Assembly: GCA_020849535.1 (NCBI GenBank)
Contig: JADLGB010000138.1
Span: forward strand, 1 to 59,408
Direction: 5' to 3'
Source of the DNA: Candidatus Hydrogenedentota bacterium
GTDB lineage: Bacteria > Hydrogenedentota > Hydrogenedentia > Hydrogenedentales > SLHB01
Length of the DNA stretch: 59,408 nucleotides
The notes beneath the pieces were generated by a model. The model had not been told where the DNA came from, searched no databases, and saw nothing but the letters and a program-made list of their open reading frames with translations. Both the position numbers and the translations under genes were made by a program. Of the stretch, positions 15,074 through 23,417 are shown piece by piece. Numbering within the stretch: position 1 is the stretch's first letter; each line of letters opens with the position of its first letter.

Positions 15074-17865
15074 CCGCCGCGGTCTTGGTCGCGCAATTGC
15101 AGGAAAAGGGTATCGACTTGTGGGCGGAAGGCGACCGGCTGCGGTATCGCGTGCGAAACGGGGTGCTGACCGATGACCTCCGCGAGACCCTCAAGAGCCG
15201 CAAGCAGGAACTCCTCGCTTTCCTGGTCGAACGCCCGCCCGCACCGCCCGCCGCGATCACGCCCGGCCCCGACGAAGACGCCTCCCCGGTGCCGTCGATT
15301 CCGGGCTTGTCACACCCGTATATCGATCACGTGAATCCGTACCTGGGCGGTCTGCTGGCGCGACTCGAAATGGACAAAACCTATCTGCGAGGCGAAGGCT
15401 GCCGCCTGTGGGACGAGAAGGGAATCGAGTACGTTGACTTCACCGCGATGTATGGGGCGCTGCCCTTTGGTTTCAACCCCCCCGAAATCTGGGACGTGAT
15501 CGCCTCCGTGCGCGAAAGCCAATGGCCCAGCTTGGTGCAGCCCTCGCTGGTCTTGCCCGCGGGCGAGCTGGCGAGGCGCCTGACCGAACTCGCGCCCGGC
15601 CGCATGCGCTACGCGGTATTCACCAACAGCGGGGCCGAAGCGAATGAAGCGGCGATCAAGTTGTGTCGCGCCTATACGGGCCGGCCGGGCGTGCTCTCGA
15701 CAGAGAATTCGTTCCATGGCAAGACGCTGGGCGCGCTCTCGGCCACAGGCCGCGCCATCTATCAAGATGGATTCGGCGCGCCGGCGCCGGGTTTCGACTA
15801 CGTGCCGTTCGGCGATGCCGATGCGTTGGAAGCCGCGCTGAACGAGCGCAAAGACTACTACGCGGCCTTCTTGCTCGAACCAATCCAGGGCGAGGGTGGC
15901 ATCGTGGAACCTCCGGACGGATACCTCACCGCCGTACGCGAGATCACCGCACGCCATGGCGTGCAACTCGTGTTCGATGAAGTGCAGACCGGCCTCGGGC
16001 GAACGGGCGCGCTGTTTGGGTGCAACCACGAAGGAGTCGCGCCCGATGCAATTACTCTGGCCAAGGCGCTTGGCGGTGGCATCATGCCCATCGGCGCGTG
16101 CGTGTTCCGCGGACGCCTCATGACCGAACGCTTCGCGCTCCGGCACTCCTCCACCTTCGCGGGCAGCGCGTTGGCCTGCATTGTCGCCTTGACGGCCCTT
16201 GACATGATCACGCGCGACGACTGCCGGCTCATTCGCGACGTGGCCAGCAATGGCGCGTATCTCAAACAGCGTCTGCTCGATGTGCAGGTGCGCTATCCCG
16301 AACTGATCAAGTCCGTCCGCGGAAAGGGATACCTGCTTGGCGTTCAATTGGCGTTGGATGGCAAAGCCTTCACGCGAGGCCTGTTTGGTTACCTCGCGGA
16401 ACAAGATGTGCTCAGCTACCTGCTCTCCGCATATCTGTTGAACGTCGGTAAGGCCCGCGTCGCGCCGACCATGAGCGCGGGAGATGTCATCCGCGTGGAA
16501 CCCGCGCTTATCGCCGGCCGCGACGAGTGCGACCATTTCGTGCGAGCGCTCGAACAGACGCTGGCACTCTTGCGTGCGGGCGACACGGCGCGGCTCATCG
16601 GCCACCTGGTGGGAAAGCAGTTTGACCGGAGCACGGGGCCGATTGAGGTCGCCCGCGAATCATCGATCCGGGCCATGCCCGACAGAGAGCCCACCGACGA
16701 GGAGGCCGGCCGCTTCGCATTTCTCATGCACCTGCTGGATATCACGGATTGTGTGGGCTTCGACACGACCCTCAAGGCATTTCGTCCGGACCAGATGTCC
16801 GAACTCAAAGCGCGTTTGGGCACGTTTCTGGACCCGGCGGCCGTCGGCGTGTGCGACTTTGAAACGCCCCGCGGGGTCAAGGCACGCGGCGATCTCATTC
16901 TCGTGCCGTACACCTCCAAGGAATTGATGGAGATGACGCAGAGCGAGGCCGTGGCGGAACTTCAGAAAGCCCTCGCGCTCGCTCACAGACGCGGCGCGCG
17001 TATCGTGGGCCTCGGCGGCTTCACATCGATCGCGTCGCAAAACGGCTTAGCCCTGCGCGACGCCTCACCCGTCGCATTGACCACCGGGAATTCCTACACC
17101 GTCGCGGTGGCCATCCGAGCCATCGAAGCCGCGTGCCGCGAAGCCGGCTTGGCGACGACTCAGGATTTGACCGTGGCGGTTGTCGGGGCGACAGGCAATA
17201 TCGGCCGCACCTTGGCGATGCGCATGGCGGATCGCTTTGGACGCCTCATTCTCGTGGGCCGCCCCGACGCCTCCGCCCTGAGCCGGGCGCGCCTGCGCGA
17301 AGTGGGTCTGGATATCGCTCACCGCGCGTGGCGCCGCTCGCAGAACGGCGGAAAGCACGAGCCGTTCGCCGCATCGATAGCCGCGCGGACAGGCAGACTG
17401 GGGAGCGCGCCACAACCCGCTGATTTCCAACGCGCGCTCGCGTCGTTGGGCGAGGACAACGCGGTGCTGTATGTGTCCAACGATCTGGAAGCCGCGCTCC
17501 TGGAGGCCGACGTCGTGCTCACGGCCACAAGCGCAACCGAAGCCTTCATCGAACCGGATTGGCTGAGGCGCGGCGCTATCGTCTACGATCTGTCGCGCCC
17601 GTACAACGTGTCGAAACTGGTCGCGCAGAAGCGCCCCGACGTGCGCGTCATCGAAGGCGGGGTCGTGTGCCTTCCCGGAACGCCCGACTTCAAGTTCGAC
17701 CTTCGCCTGGAACCGGGACAGGTCTTCGCGTGCCTCGCGGAAACCGCGCTGCTTGCGTTGGAACGCCGCTACACCCACGCAAGCCTCGGCCCGGAGTTGT
17801 ACGACGGCCTCATTGACGAACTCAGCGCTTTGGGCGATGCCCACGGCTTCCGAATCGCCGCATGA
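15070..17865 (+). CDS. Docking domain, class III aminotransferase and acyl-ACP reductase fusion
   Basis: A 931-residue fusion. Residues 1-58 resemble the TubC N-terminal docking domain (LVAQLQEKGIDLWAEGDRL, then KSRKQELLAFL). Residues about 75-510 are a PLP-dependent class III aminotransferase with Asp303 in FDEVQTGLGRTG and the Schiff-base Lys332 in LAKALGGG. Residues about 550-931 match cyanobacterial long-chain acyl-ACP reductase (AAR): GLGGFTSI, TTGNSYTVAV, NADPH loop VVGATGNIGRT near 706, and FACLAETALLALE with Cys888 aligned by eye to the acyl-accepting Cys of AAR. AAR reduces acyl-ACP to a fatty aldehyde, so the inferred job is reductive release of the PKS chain followed by amination to a primary amine. 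The gene overlaps its neighbours at both ends by ATGA. The amino donor and true substrate are unknown. Confidence 0.85.
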   Translation: MTAAVLVAQLQEKGIDLWAEGDRLRYRVRNGVLTDDLRETLKSRKQELLAFLVERPPAPPAAITPGPDEDASPVPSIPGLSHPYIDHVNPYLGGLLARLEMDKTYLRGEGCRLWDEKGIEYVDFTAMYGALPFGFNPPEIWDVIASVRESQWPSLVQPSLVLPAGELARRLTELAPGRMRYAVFTNSGAEANEAAIKLCRAYTGRPGVLSTENSFHGKTLGALSATGRAIYQDGFGAPAPGFDYVPFGDADALEAALNERKDYYAAFLLEPIQGEGGIVEPPDGYLTAVREITARHGVQLVFDEVQTGLGRTGALFGCNHEGVAPDAITLAKALGGGIMPIGACVFRGRLMTERFALRHSSTFAGSALACIVALTALDMITRDDCRLIRDVASNGAYLKQRLLDVQVRYPELIKSVRGKGYLLGVQLALDGKAFTRGLFGYLAEQDVLSYLLSAYLLNVGKARVAPTMSAGDVIRVEPALIAGRDECDHFVRALEQTLALLRAGDTARLIGHLVGKQFDRSTGPIEVARESSIRAMPDREPTDEEAGRFAFLMHLLDITDCVGFDTTLKAFRPDQMSELKARLGTFLDPAAVGVCDFETPRGVKARGDLILVPYTSKELMEMTQSEAVAELQKALALAHRRGARIVGLGGFTSIASQNGLALRDASPVALTTGNSYTVAVAIRAIEAACREAGLATTQDLTVAVVGATGNIGRTLAMRMADRFGRLILVGRPDASALSRARLREVGLDIAHRAWRRSQNGGKHEPFAASIAARTGRLGSAPQPADFQRALASLGEDNAVLYVSNDLEAALLEADVVLTATSATEAFIEPDWLRRGAIVYDLSRPYNVSKLVAQKRPDVRVIEGGVVCLPGTPDFKFDLRLEPGQVFACLAETALLALERRYTHASLGPELYDGLIDELSALGDAHGFRIAA

Positions 17866-18917
17866 TCGAGATCCGCACCTTTGAAGGAGATGGTGCGGAG
17901 GCCCACCGCGTCACCTACTCGGTCTGGAGCAAGGCTTTTGGCGGCAAGACGCCCATTCCCATCTGGTCGCCCGAGTTTTTCGACTGGGCGCTGCTCGCCG
18001 GAAGGCCCGAGGCCAACCACTATCTCATCGGCGCGTACAAGGGTTCTCAACTCGTCGGCACGCTGTTCGCCGAAGAGTTCATGCTTCGCGTGCGCGGCAA
18101 GCAGATCCGCGGCTCCGGAGGCAGTTGGCTCTCGGTTTCGGAAGCGTGCAAAGGCCACTTCGTCGCCAAGCGCATGTGGGACGAACTCGCCAAGCGACAT
18201 CTCGAACGCAACGCCCAGGTCATGCTGGGTTGGACCTACCGCGCCGCCGCGGCTCTCGATGGCCACATCTTCTGGAACAGGGCCGCGGTGATAGATACCA
18301 TCGACGAAGTGGGCCACTGGGTCCGGGTGCTCGATCACAAGTCCGTCGCCAATTGGGAACCGGAACGCATTCAATCCCTACTCGCATCCGTGGCGGGACT
18401 CGTGCAGCGCCCGCCATCGCTGGCCGTGAATACCACAGGCATCCGCCACTATGAAGAGTCCGACTTGCCTGCATGCATGCATCTGGTGGAGGCGCAGAGC
18501 CGCACAATGGACCTTTCCATTGCATGGTCGGCGGACCGTCTTGCGCGCCAGCTCAAGTTCAAGGACATGCCGCGCACCCTCGTGGCGGAACGCGACGGCA
18601 AGGCCGCAGGATTCGTGAATTACTACCTTGTAGAAATGCTTGGCCGCCATCCATTGCGTGCGGCCCTCATCGACCTGTTTGTCGCTGGTTCGCTTGCCGC
18701 CGGAGTTCAAGCACGATTGCTGGCCGCGGCGCTGGCGCGCATGCGTGAAGAAGGTGCGGCGTTTACGTTGCTGTTGCGGCTCCGCAACCTGCGCGCCTGG
18801 CCGCTGATATCCAATGGCTTTGTGCCGTTGCCGCCCCAGGTGACCTTCATCGGCATTTACCCGGGAGGAAACCGATTTCTAGGGAAGATCCGGAACTACG
18901 ATGTCCCTCCCCGGTAA
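17862..18917 (+). CDS. GNAT-like N-acyltransferase, lipid operon
   Basis: A 351-residue soluble protein with a GNAT-like layout, apparently duplicated. The N-terminal half contains YLIGAYKGSQLVGTLFAEEF and a GSGGSWLSVSEACKGHF segment like an acetyl-CoA loop. The C-terminal half contains VAERDGKAAGFVNYYLVEM and IDLFVAGSLAAGVQARLLAA. It starts at ATG 17862 overlapping the TGA of the aminotransferase-reductase gene, so it is translationally coupled as the last gene of the lipid operon. In that setting it may N-acylate the amine released by the previous protein. The family call rests on pattern only; the acyl donor and acceptor are inference. Confidence 0.62.
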   Translation: MIEIRTFEGDGAEAHRVTYSVWSKAFGGKTPIPIWSPEFFDWALLAGRPEANHYLIGAYKGSQLVGTLFAEEFMLRVRGKQIRGSGGSWLSVSEACKGHFVAKRMWDELAKRHLERNAQVMLGWTYRAAAALDGHIFWNRAAVIDTIDEVGHWVRVLDHKSVANWEPERIQSLLASVAGLVQRPPSLAVNTTGIRHYEESDLPACMHLVEAQSRTMDLSIAWSADRLARQLKFKDMPRTLVAERDGKAAGFVNYYLVEMLGRHPLRAALIDLFVAGSLAAGVQARLLAAALARMREEGAAFTLLLRLRNLRAWPLISNGFVPLPPQVTFIGIYPGGNRFLGKIRNYDVPPR

Positions 18918-19035
18918 GCGGAGAGCGGCCACGGGGTCACTGAATTGGGAGAATTATACCTCGGACGAAACCGATGGGCGAGGCCTCTGTCCAGTGATTG
19001 CAGAGTCTATCTCCGAAGACGGAGTGCTCGGCGAA

Positions 19036-19209
19036 GAACATCCCCCTCGGCCCTGCGGGCCTGCCCCCTTGAAAGGGGGAATCCAGCGCGCCCTTCGGGC
19101 CGCTTGTTTTTCGGGCCAGAAGCCCGAGCGTTACGCCATATCTATTGGCTTACTCACTGTTATGGTGTTGTGGAATTCCCCCTTTGAAGGGGGATCAAGG
19201 GGGATGTTC
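19036..19209. repeat. Long imperfect inverted repeat after the PKS operon
   Basis: Left arm 19036-19085 and right arm 19171-19209 are complementary at their ends (GAACATCCCCCT and its complement) and in an internal CCCCTT-GAA-AGGGGG hairpin present in each arm. They differ by an insertion in the left arm. The element fills most of the 18918-19331 gap, between the ends of convergent operons. No gene is seen in the gap. It could act as a transcription barrier or be a MITE-like insertion. Confidence 0.6.
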
Positions 19210-19251
19210 TCTTCCCGGCTCCGCCTTGACTTGGTCTTCCCAATAATACCC

Positions 19252-19280
19252 AAGCGCCCGGGTGGTTAGGCCGGGCGCTT
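19252..19280. terminator. Bidirectional terminator-like hairpin
   Basis: AAGCGCCCGG at 19252-19261 is perfectly complementary to CCGGGCGCTT at 19271-19280, with a 9-base loop. It sits between the convergent ends of the PKS operon and the YnbE-YdbL gene. There is no long T-tract on either side, so termination strength is uncertain. Confidence 0.6.
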
Positions 19281-19331
19281 CGGTTCTTATCGCTCCATCT
19301 GGAGCGCGGCGTCGCGTATGAAGTACAACGC

Positions 19332-20018
19332 TTACTTGATGGTGACCCACGCTCCGGCCACGCATTCCGCGGCGAGCTTCTGGCCCGCGGGAGAGGCCTT
19401 GAACTTGTCGAAGTCCTCACCCGCCGGAGGCAACTGGAAGATTTCGCCCGCGCTCGCGCGCATGAGACGCCGCTGGGCGAACACACGCTCAACCGTGGTC
19501 AGGGTCACCTTCTGGTCGGCATTGTCGTTGGCAATTTCGCGGTACAACGCTTTGCGGTCGGCGTTCTCGGCGGCAACGAGTTGCTGGGCCTCGTTTTTCT
19601 TCGCGGCGTCGGCAATGGCCTCGCTTTCGCGCAGGGCGACGTACCCGCGGTTGTCCTCGCCGATTGCGCCCGCCTTCTTCATGGCCTCCACCTTGGGTTG
19701 GCGCTCGCGCAACTTGTCGGCCAATTCCTTCACTTTCGGCGATGTTTCCTTCAACTCCGCCGCGTAGACCACTTGAACCGGCATCATCGCGTAGTATGCA
19801 CGCTCAAAAAACGACGGGGCCCGGGATTCTCCCTTGGTCTCCGTTGCGGGGATTTCGTCGGTCTTGCCCTCGATGTAGTCCAGCACGCCATCCGCCTGCT
19901 CTTGGATGTGGCGGATATCGAGGACGATGTGGGCGTCGATCTTGTGTTTGGTCGTTATCACGCAACCAAGGGCGATCAGCGACAGTGTTGCCGCCAGTGC
20001 GATCCCAGCTCGCTTCAT
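19332..20018 (-). CDS. YnbE-YdbL fusion lipoprotein (DUF1318)
   Basis: A 228-residue lipoprotein. The lipobox LIALGC places the acylated cysteine at residue 19. The following ITTKHKIDAHIVLDI resembles YnbE, the tiny outer-membrane lipoprotein partner of YdbH in E. coli. From about residue 95 the sequence matches YdbL/DUF1318: KAGAIGEDNRGYVALRESE, then IANDNA, VERVFAQRRL and SAGEIFQ. In E. coli YnbE and YdbL are separate proteins encoded next to ydbH; here they appear to be one chain, 42 bases downstream of a ydbH-like gene. Proposed role: outer-membrane end of an AsmA-type lipid bridge with its chaperone fused on. The fusion reading is by eye and needs structure comparison. Confidence 0.75.
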   Translation of the reverse strand: MKRAGIALAATLSLIALGCVITTKHKIDAHIVLDIRHIQEQADGVLDYIEGKTDEIPATETKGESRAPSFFERAYYAMMPVQVVYAAELKETSPKVKELADKLRERQPKVEAMKKAGAIGEDNRGYVALRESEAIADAAKKNEAQQLVAAENADRKALYREIANDNADQKVTLTTVERVFAQRRLMRASAGEIFQLPPAGEDFDKFKASPAGQKLAAECVAGAWVTIK

Positions 20019-20060
20019 GGGTTCTCCTCCTCTGCCCTATTGGACGACCAGGCGTCCAGA

Positions 20061-23000
20061 TTATTCGTCCGATGATGGGCCTTCTTGTTCGGGCCCGGTC
20101 CATTGTACAGGTTCCGCTGAGATCGTATCACCTTCCTCCAGCTTGGCCTGCTGCTGAATCTCCAGCGCGTCCGCAATGGCCCTGAGATCTACGGCAACAT
20201 CGATGGAAAAGTCCAGCGTCTCGCTCTTCAGCGCCACGGGGCCCACCAGGCGCTGCTCCTCGTAGCGTTCGCCTTCGAGGCTGAGTGAGGCTGTGGCGTT
20301 GTCGAATTCACGCATCGCCTCCTCGCCGATAGTCTTCTTCTGGATGCGGCGATTCAGCATCTTGAGACCCGTCACGCCAGACGTGAGCGACTGCAGCAGT
20401 AGACTTTCAATGACTTCCCGGTTGAGAGAGAAATCCTGGTTGGACGCGAGATCCACCCGGAGGTCTTGCAGGCCGTCCTGGTTCCAAACGAGCAGCACCG
20501 TGCCGTCCGCGAGACCGGTCAGCCGCACCGATGGCGGCTCGTACTCCTTGGTGAAGCGGTCCAGATCGATTCCCGTGAAACGCGCCTCCACGCGTCCACC
20601 GGCGTTCGTATCGAGCAGGTTCACTTCGCCATTGATCGTCAGTTGCCCTCCGTAGAGCGAGGCTTCAGCGCCGCTCACCTTGGCGACGCCGTTTTCGATC
20701 GCGCAGATGCCCCTCGGCTGCTCCAGTTCCGCGCCGGCCGCCGCCGCGCTTGCCGCGGCGAACTGGAGGTTGCCGCTCAAGGAATCCTCGTAGTAGATCG
20801 AACCTGCGGCGGACAGACCGGCCAACGCGGCCGCCGCGCCGCTCAGGATGAACGAGTTCGCTGCGAGGTCAACATGGACTCCCGCCTTCGGCACGCCGTC
20901 GCCGTATCCGAGCGTGCCCGAAACGGAGGCCTTGCCTTCAGCGCTATCCAGAAAACGAAGGTCCACCAACGGCGCCAGGTCGGTCTCAATCGACACGGGA
21001 CCGTTGAACGCGATGGGCGTGATGCCAAAATCGAAAGGCGTGCCGTTCGCCTGTGTTCCGTCTCCCCACGCCACATGAAGCTGTTCGATGGTCCCTTTTG
21101 CCTTTGCCGTGTCGAAAACCAGGTTGCCCTCCGCGAGCACCGGCGTGCCATAAGGACCCGCCCATCTGCCGTAGCCGAATCCATCACCCTCCAAGCGGAA
21201 GCTGCCTTCGGCGAGGCCCTTGTCGTAACGCAAGGGCGCATCGATGATCAGCGCCCCCACGATTGACTCCAAACCCAGGATGGGGGCCACGTAATCGAAA
21301 TCGATTTTGCCTGCCACACGGCCCGAGGCGCTGAACGGAGAGAGCCGCAGCTCCAGCCCCGTCAAGTCGAGGTGCGCGTCATCTGTCAACGTAAAGTTCA
21401 GGGTTTCCGCGCGCAGTATCGAGAAGTCATCGCTCAGCGTCAGGGTGCCTTTTGCGGAGAGCGGAGTCTCCGTGGGGACGTTCAGGCCATAGAGCGACAT
21501 GGGCGTGGCCGCGACCTCTACGCGCAGCGCGGTACCCTTGCCGGAAGCCTCTACCCCAACGTTGCCTGTAACTACCGCTACGCCGCCTTCTGGAAGGAGC
21601 GCGAGTTTGAAAAGCTTTTCCACACGCGCCACGTCCAAGGCGCTGAACGTAACCGTGCCGCTTGGAGTCCACCGCGGTTGCGCCAGCGCCACGTCAAACG
21701 TCAACGAAGAGGGGGTCTCACTCGCGCCTAGAGTGGCTTGACCCAGCACACGTAGTGGCGCTTCATCCGCGAGCCCTTTCGCATCGAGATCCAGAACCAC
21801 GCGCGGACCGTCGTCAGCCGTCTCGAGATTCAAATGGGCCTTGGCGTGGAACCCGTCCCCGCGCCCCGCTTGGACAGTGCCGCTGAGAATGCCTTCGGGC
21901 AGAGGGATAGGGATACGCGTTTCCAAAGGCGTCGCCCAGCGCGATACGTCGAGATCGCCAAGCTCGAAATCGGCCTCGAATCGTTCCAGGGATGCGACGT
22001 CCAGGGATGCGTTGACCTCCCCGGAACCGAGCGCTGCGAGTAGAGTCCCCTGAAAGAGACTCGCCTCGGCGCGGTTCAACGAACCGTCCCCCGAAATCTC
22101 CACCGTGAACCGCTCCGACCGTGCGGCATCCGGCGAAAACACGGGATCGATGGACACCGCAACCGAGTAGCCTGGATGCTCGTAGTTCACTTCCGCGGTT
22201 CCGGCCACCTGCATCAGATGGGGCACCTCGTCGAGCAGGGGCCGCCAATCTTTCGGGAGCGCATCGCGCAGACCCTCGCGCGTCCAATCGATCAAGGTAG
22301 CGACAGCACGGCTCTTCTCGGGAGAATGCTCCGCGACGACGGACATGCGTTGCCCGCTGTTCAAGACCAGTTCGAATGTGCCGGACTGGCCTTCAAACGC
22401 GCCGCTCACCTGGAGGCCGCCGTCGTAATATTCATGCCCGGGCGGACCGGCCCGCAGCGCGGCCGCCTTCGCCTGGACGTTCCCGGATACGCTCCACGCG
22501 CCCCCGGGCCCCCGTGATCCATCCAGCGTGGTTCCCGAAACATCCACTTCGTCAAAGACCACGGGCGCCGGCAGCAGCGGAGACACGGCCCCACCCACGC
22601 GGCAGGTTTCGAGGTTGATGCGGCCGGCCATTGTGCCCAGCAAGGCCATGGCCGCGACATCGCCTTTCAGTTCGAGGCACCCCGGCAGATGCGCCTGCAA
22701 TGTGCCTGATAGCGCGACGTCATCCCGATGCAGCGTCACATCGATTGACCCCTCTCGAAACGCGATCGCCGTGGGCCGCGAGGCGGCGCGAAAAGTCCCT
22801 TCCAGGCTTTCGCCCGAAAGCCGCGCGGTGGTGTGCTGCGATGTATCGGTCTCCCAGTCGAACGCCATGCCTTCCACGCGGCCGGAACCGCGCGGCGTTT
22901 CCACATCGATCGTGATTTCGCGCACCTGGACCGCGCCAGGGATGTAGGCAACAGCATCCATCCCCTCGTAGGGATCCCGAGGCTCTTGTCGCGCGGGGCG

Positions 23001-23402
23001 CGTGAACAAGAAGTCGAAATTGGCGGGTGCCACCCCCGTATCCAACAGGCGGATGTCCACGCGATCGACACTGACTCTTGGGAAACGCACCCAGCCTCTC
23101 CGGGCCAGGCGGTACTCGACCGTGAGTCCCTCCACGTGCAGCATTTCTTCACCTTGGCGCGCGGCTTTCGCGTCGCTCGCAACGCGCAGCGTCGCGATCC
23201 TTGCTGGCGGAAACAGCGAAAGCCCCTCAATGCGAACGTAACCATTCAGGGCTTTGGATAGGCCGTACTCGAACGCTTTGCGTTGCGGTACGCCGCTTGC
23301 CAAAACGCCGGCCAGCACCAGAATCACCGCCGCCCCCCGCAAAACCCAGCGCAGCCGGCGTCTGTGCTTCGGTGGCGTCGCGGGCTCTGCTGGTGTGCTC
23401 AT
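20061..23402 (-). CDS. YdbH-like AsmA-family intermembrane lipid transport protein
   Basis: A 1113-residue protein with a single N-terminal membrane anchor (VLRGAAVILVLAGVLASGV, residues about 19-37). A very long beta-rich body follows, typical of AsmA/YdbH bridge proteins that carry phospholipid from the inner to the outer membrane. The C-terminal third holds the YdbH-like signature region around YEPPSVRLTGLADGTVLLVW, LSLEGERYEEQRLVGPVALK and VDLRAIADAL. It sits 15 bases after the transglutaminase-like gene and 42 bases before the YnbE-YdbL fusion, which supports the assignment because ydbH-ynbE-ydbL are neighbours in E. coli. Length exceeds E. coli YdbH (about 880 residues). Confidence 0.78.
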   Translation of the reverse strand: MSTPAEPATPPKHRRRLRWVLRGAAVILVLAGVLASGVPQRKAFEYGLSKALNGYVRIEGLSLFPPARIATLRVASDAKAARQGEEMLHVEGLTVEYRLARRGWVRFPRVSVDRVDIRLLDTGVAPANFDFLFTRPARQEPRDPYEGMDAVAYIPGAVQVREITIDVETPRGSGRVEGMAFDWETDTSQHTTARLSGESLEGTFRAASRPTAIAFREGSIDVTLHRDDVALSGTLQAHLPGCLELKGDVAAMALLGTMAGRINLETCRVGGAVSPLLPAPVVFDEVDVSGTTLDGSRGPGGAWSVSGNVQAKAAALRAGPPGHEYYDGGLQVSGAFEGQSGTFELVLNSGQRMSVVAEHSPEKSRAVATLIDWTREGLRDALPKDWRPLLDEVPHLMQVAGTAEVNYEHPGYSVAVSIDPVFSPDAARSERFTVEISGDGSLNRAEASLFQGTLLAALGSGEVNASLDVASLERFEADFELGDLDVSRWATPLETRIPIPLPEGILSGTVQAGRGDGFHAKAHLNLETADDGPRVVLDLDAKGLADEAPLRVLGQATLGASETPSSLTFDVALAQPRWTPSGTVTFSALDVARVEKLFKLALLPEGGVAVVTGNVGVEASGKGTALRVEVAATPMSLYGLNVPTETPLSAKGTLTLSDDFSILRAETLNFTLTDDAHLDLTGLELRLSPFSASGRVAGKIDFDYVAPILGLESIVGALIIDAPLRYDKGLAEGSFRLEGDGFGYGRWAGPYGTPVLAEGNLVFDTAKAKGTIEQLHVAWGDGTQANGTPFDFGITPIAFNGPVSIETDLAPLVDLRFLDSAEGKASVSGTLGYGDGVPKAGVHVDLAANSFILSGAAAALAGLSAAGSIYYEDSLSGNLQFAAASAAAAGAELEQPRGICAIENGVAKVSGAEASLYGGQLTINGEVNLLDTNAGGRVEARFTGIDLDRFTKEYEPPSVRLTGLADGTVLLVWNQDGLQDLRVDLASNQDFSLNREVIESLLLQSLTSGVTGLKMLNRRIQKKTIGEEAMREFDNATASLSLEGERYEEQRLVGPVALKSETLDFSIDVAVDLRAIADALEIQQQAKLEEGDTISAEPVQWTGPEQEGPSSDE

Positions 23403-23417
23403 CCGCGCGGCCTTGGG

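Noticed and set aside
15070..17865. Frameshift joining two separate genes
   Set aside because: The aminotransferase and AAR parts are in one uninterrupted frame with a normal linker, and both ends overlap neighbouring genes, so a true fusion is more likely.
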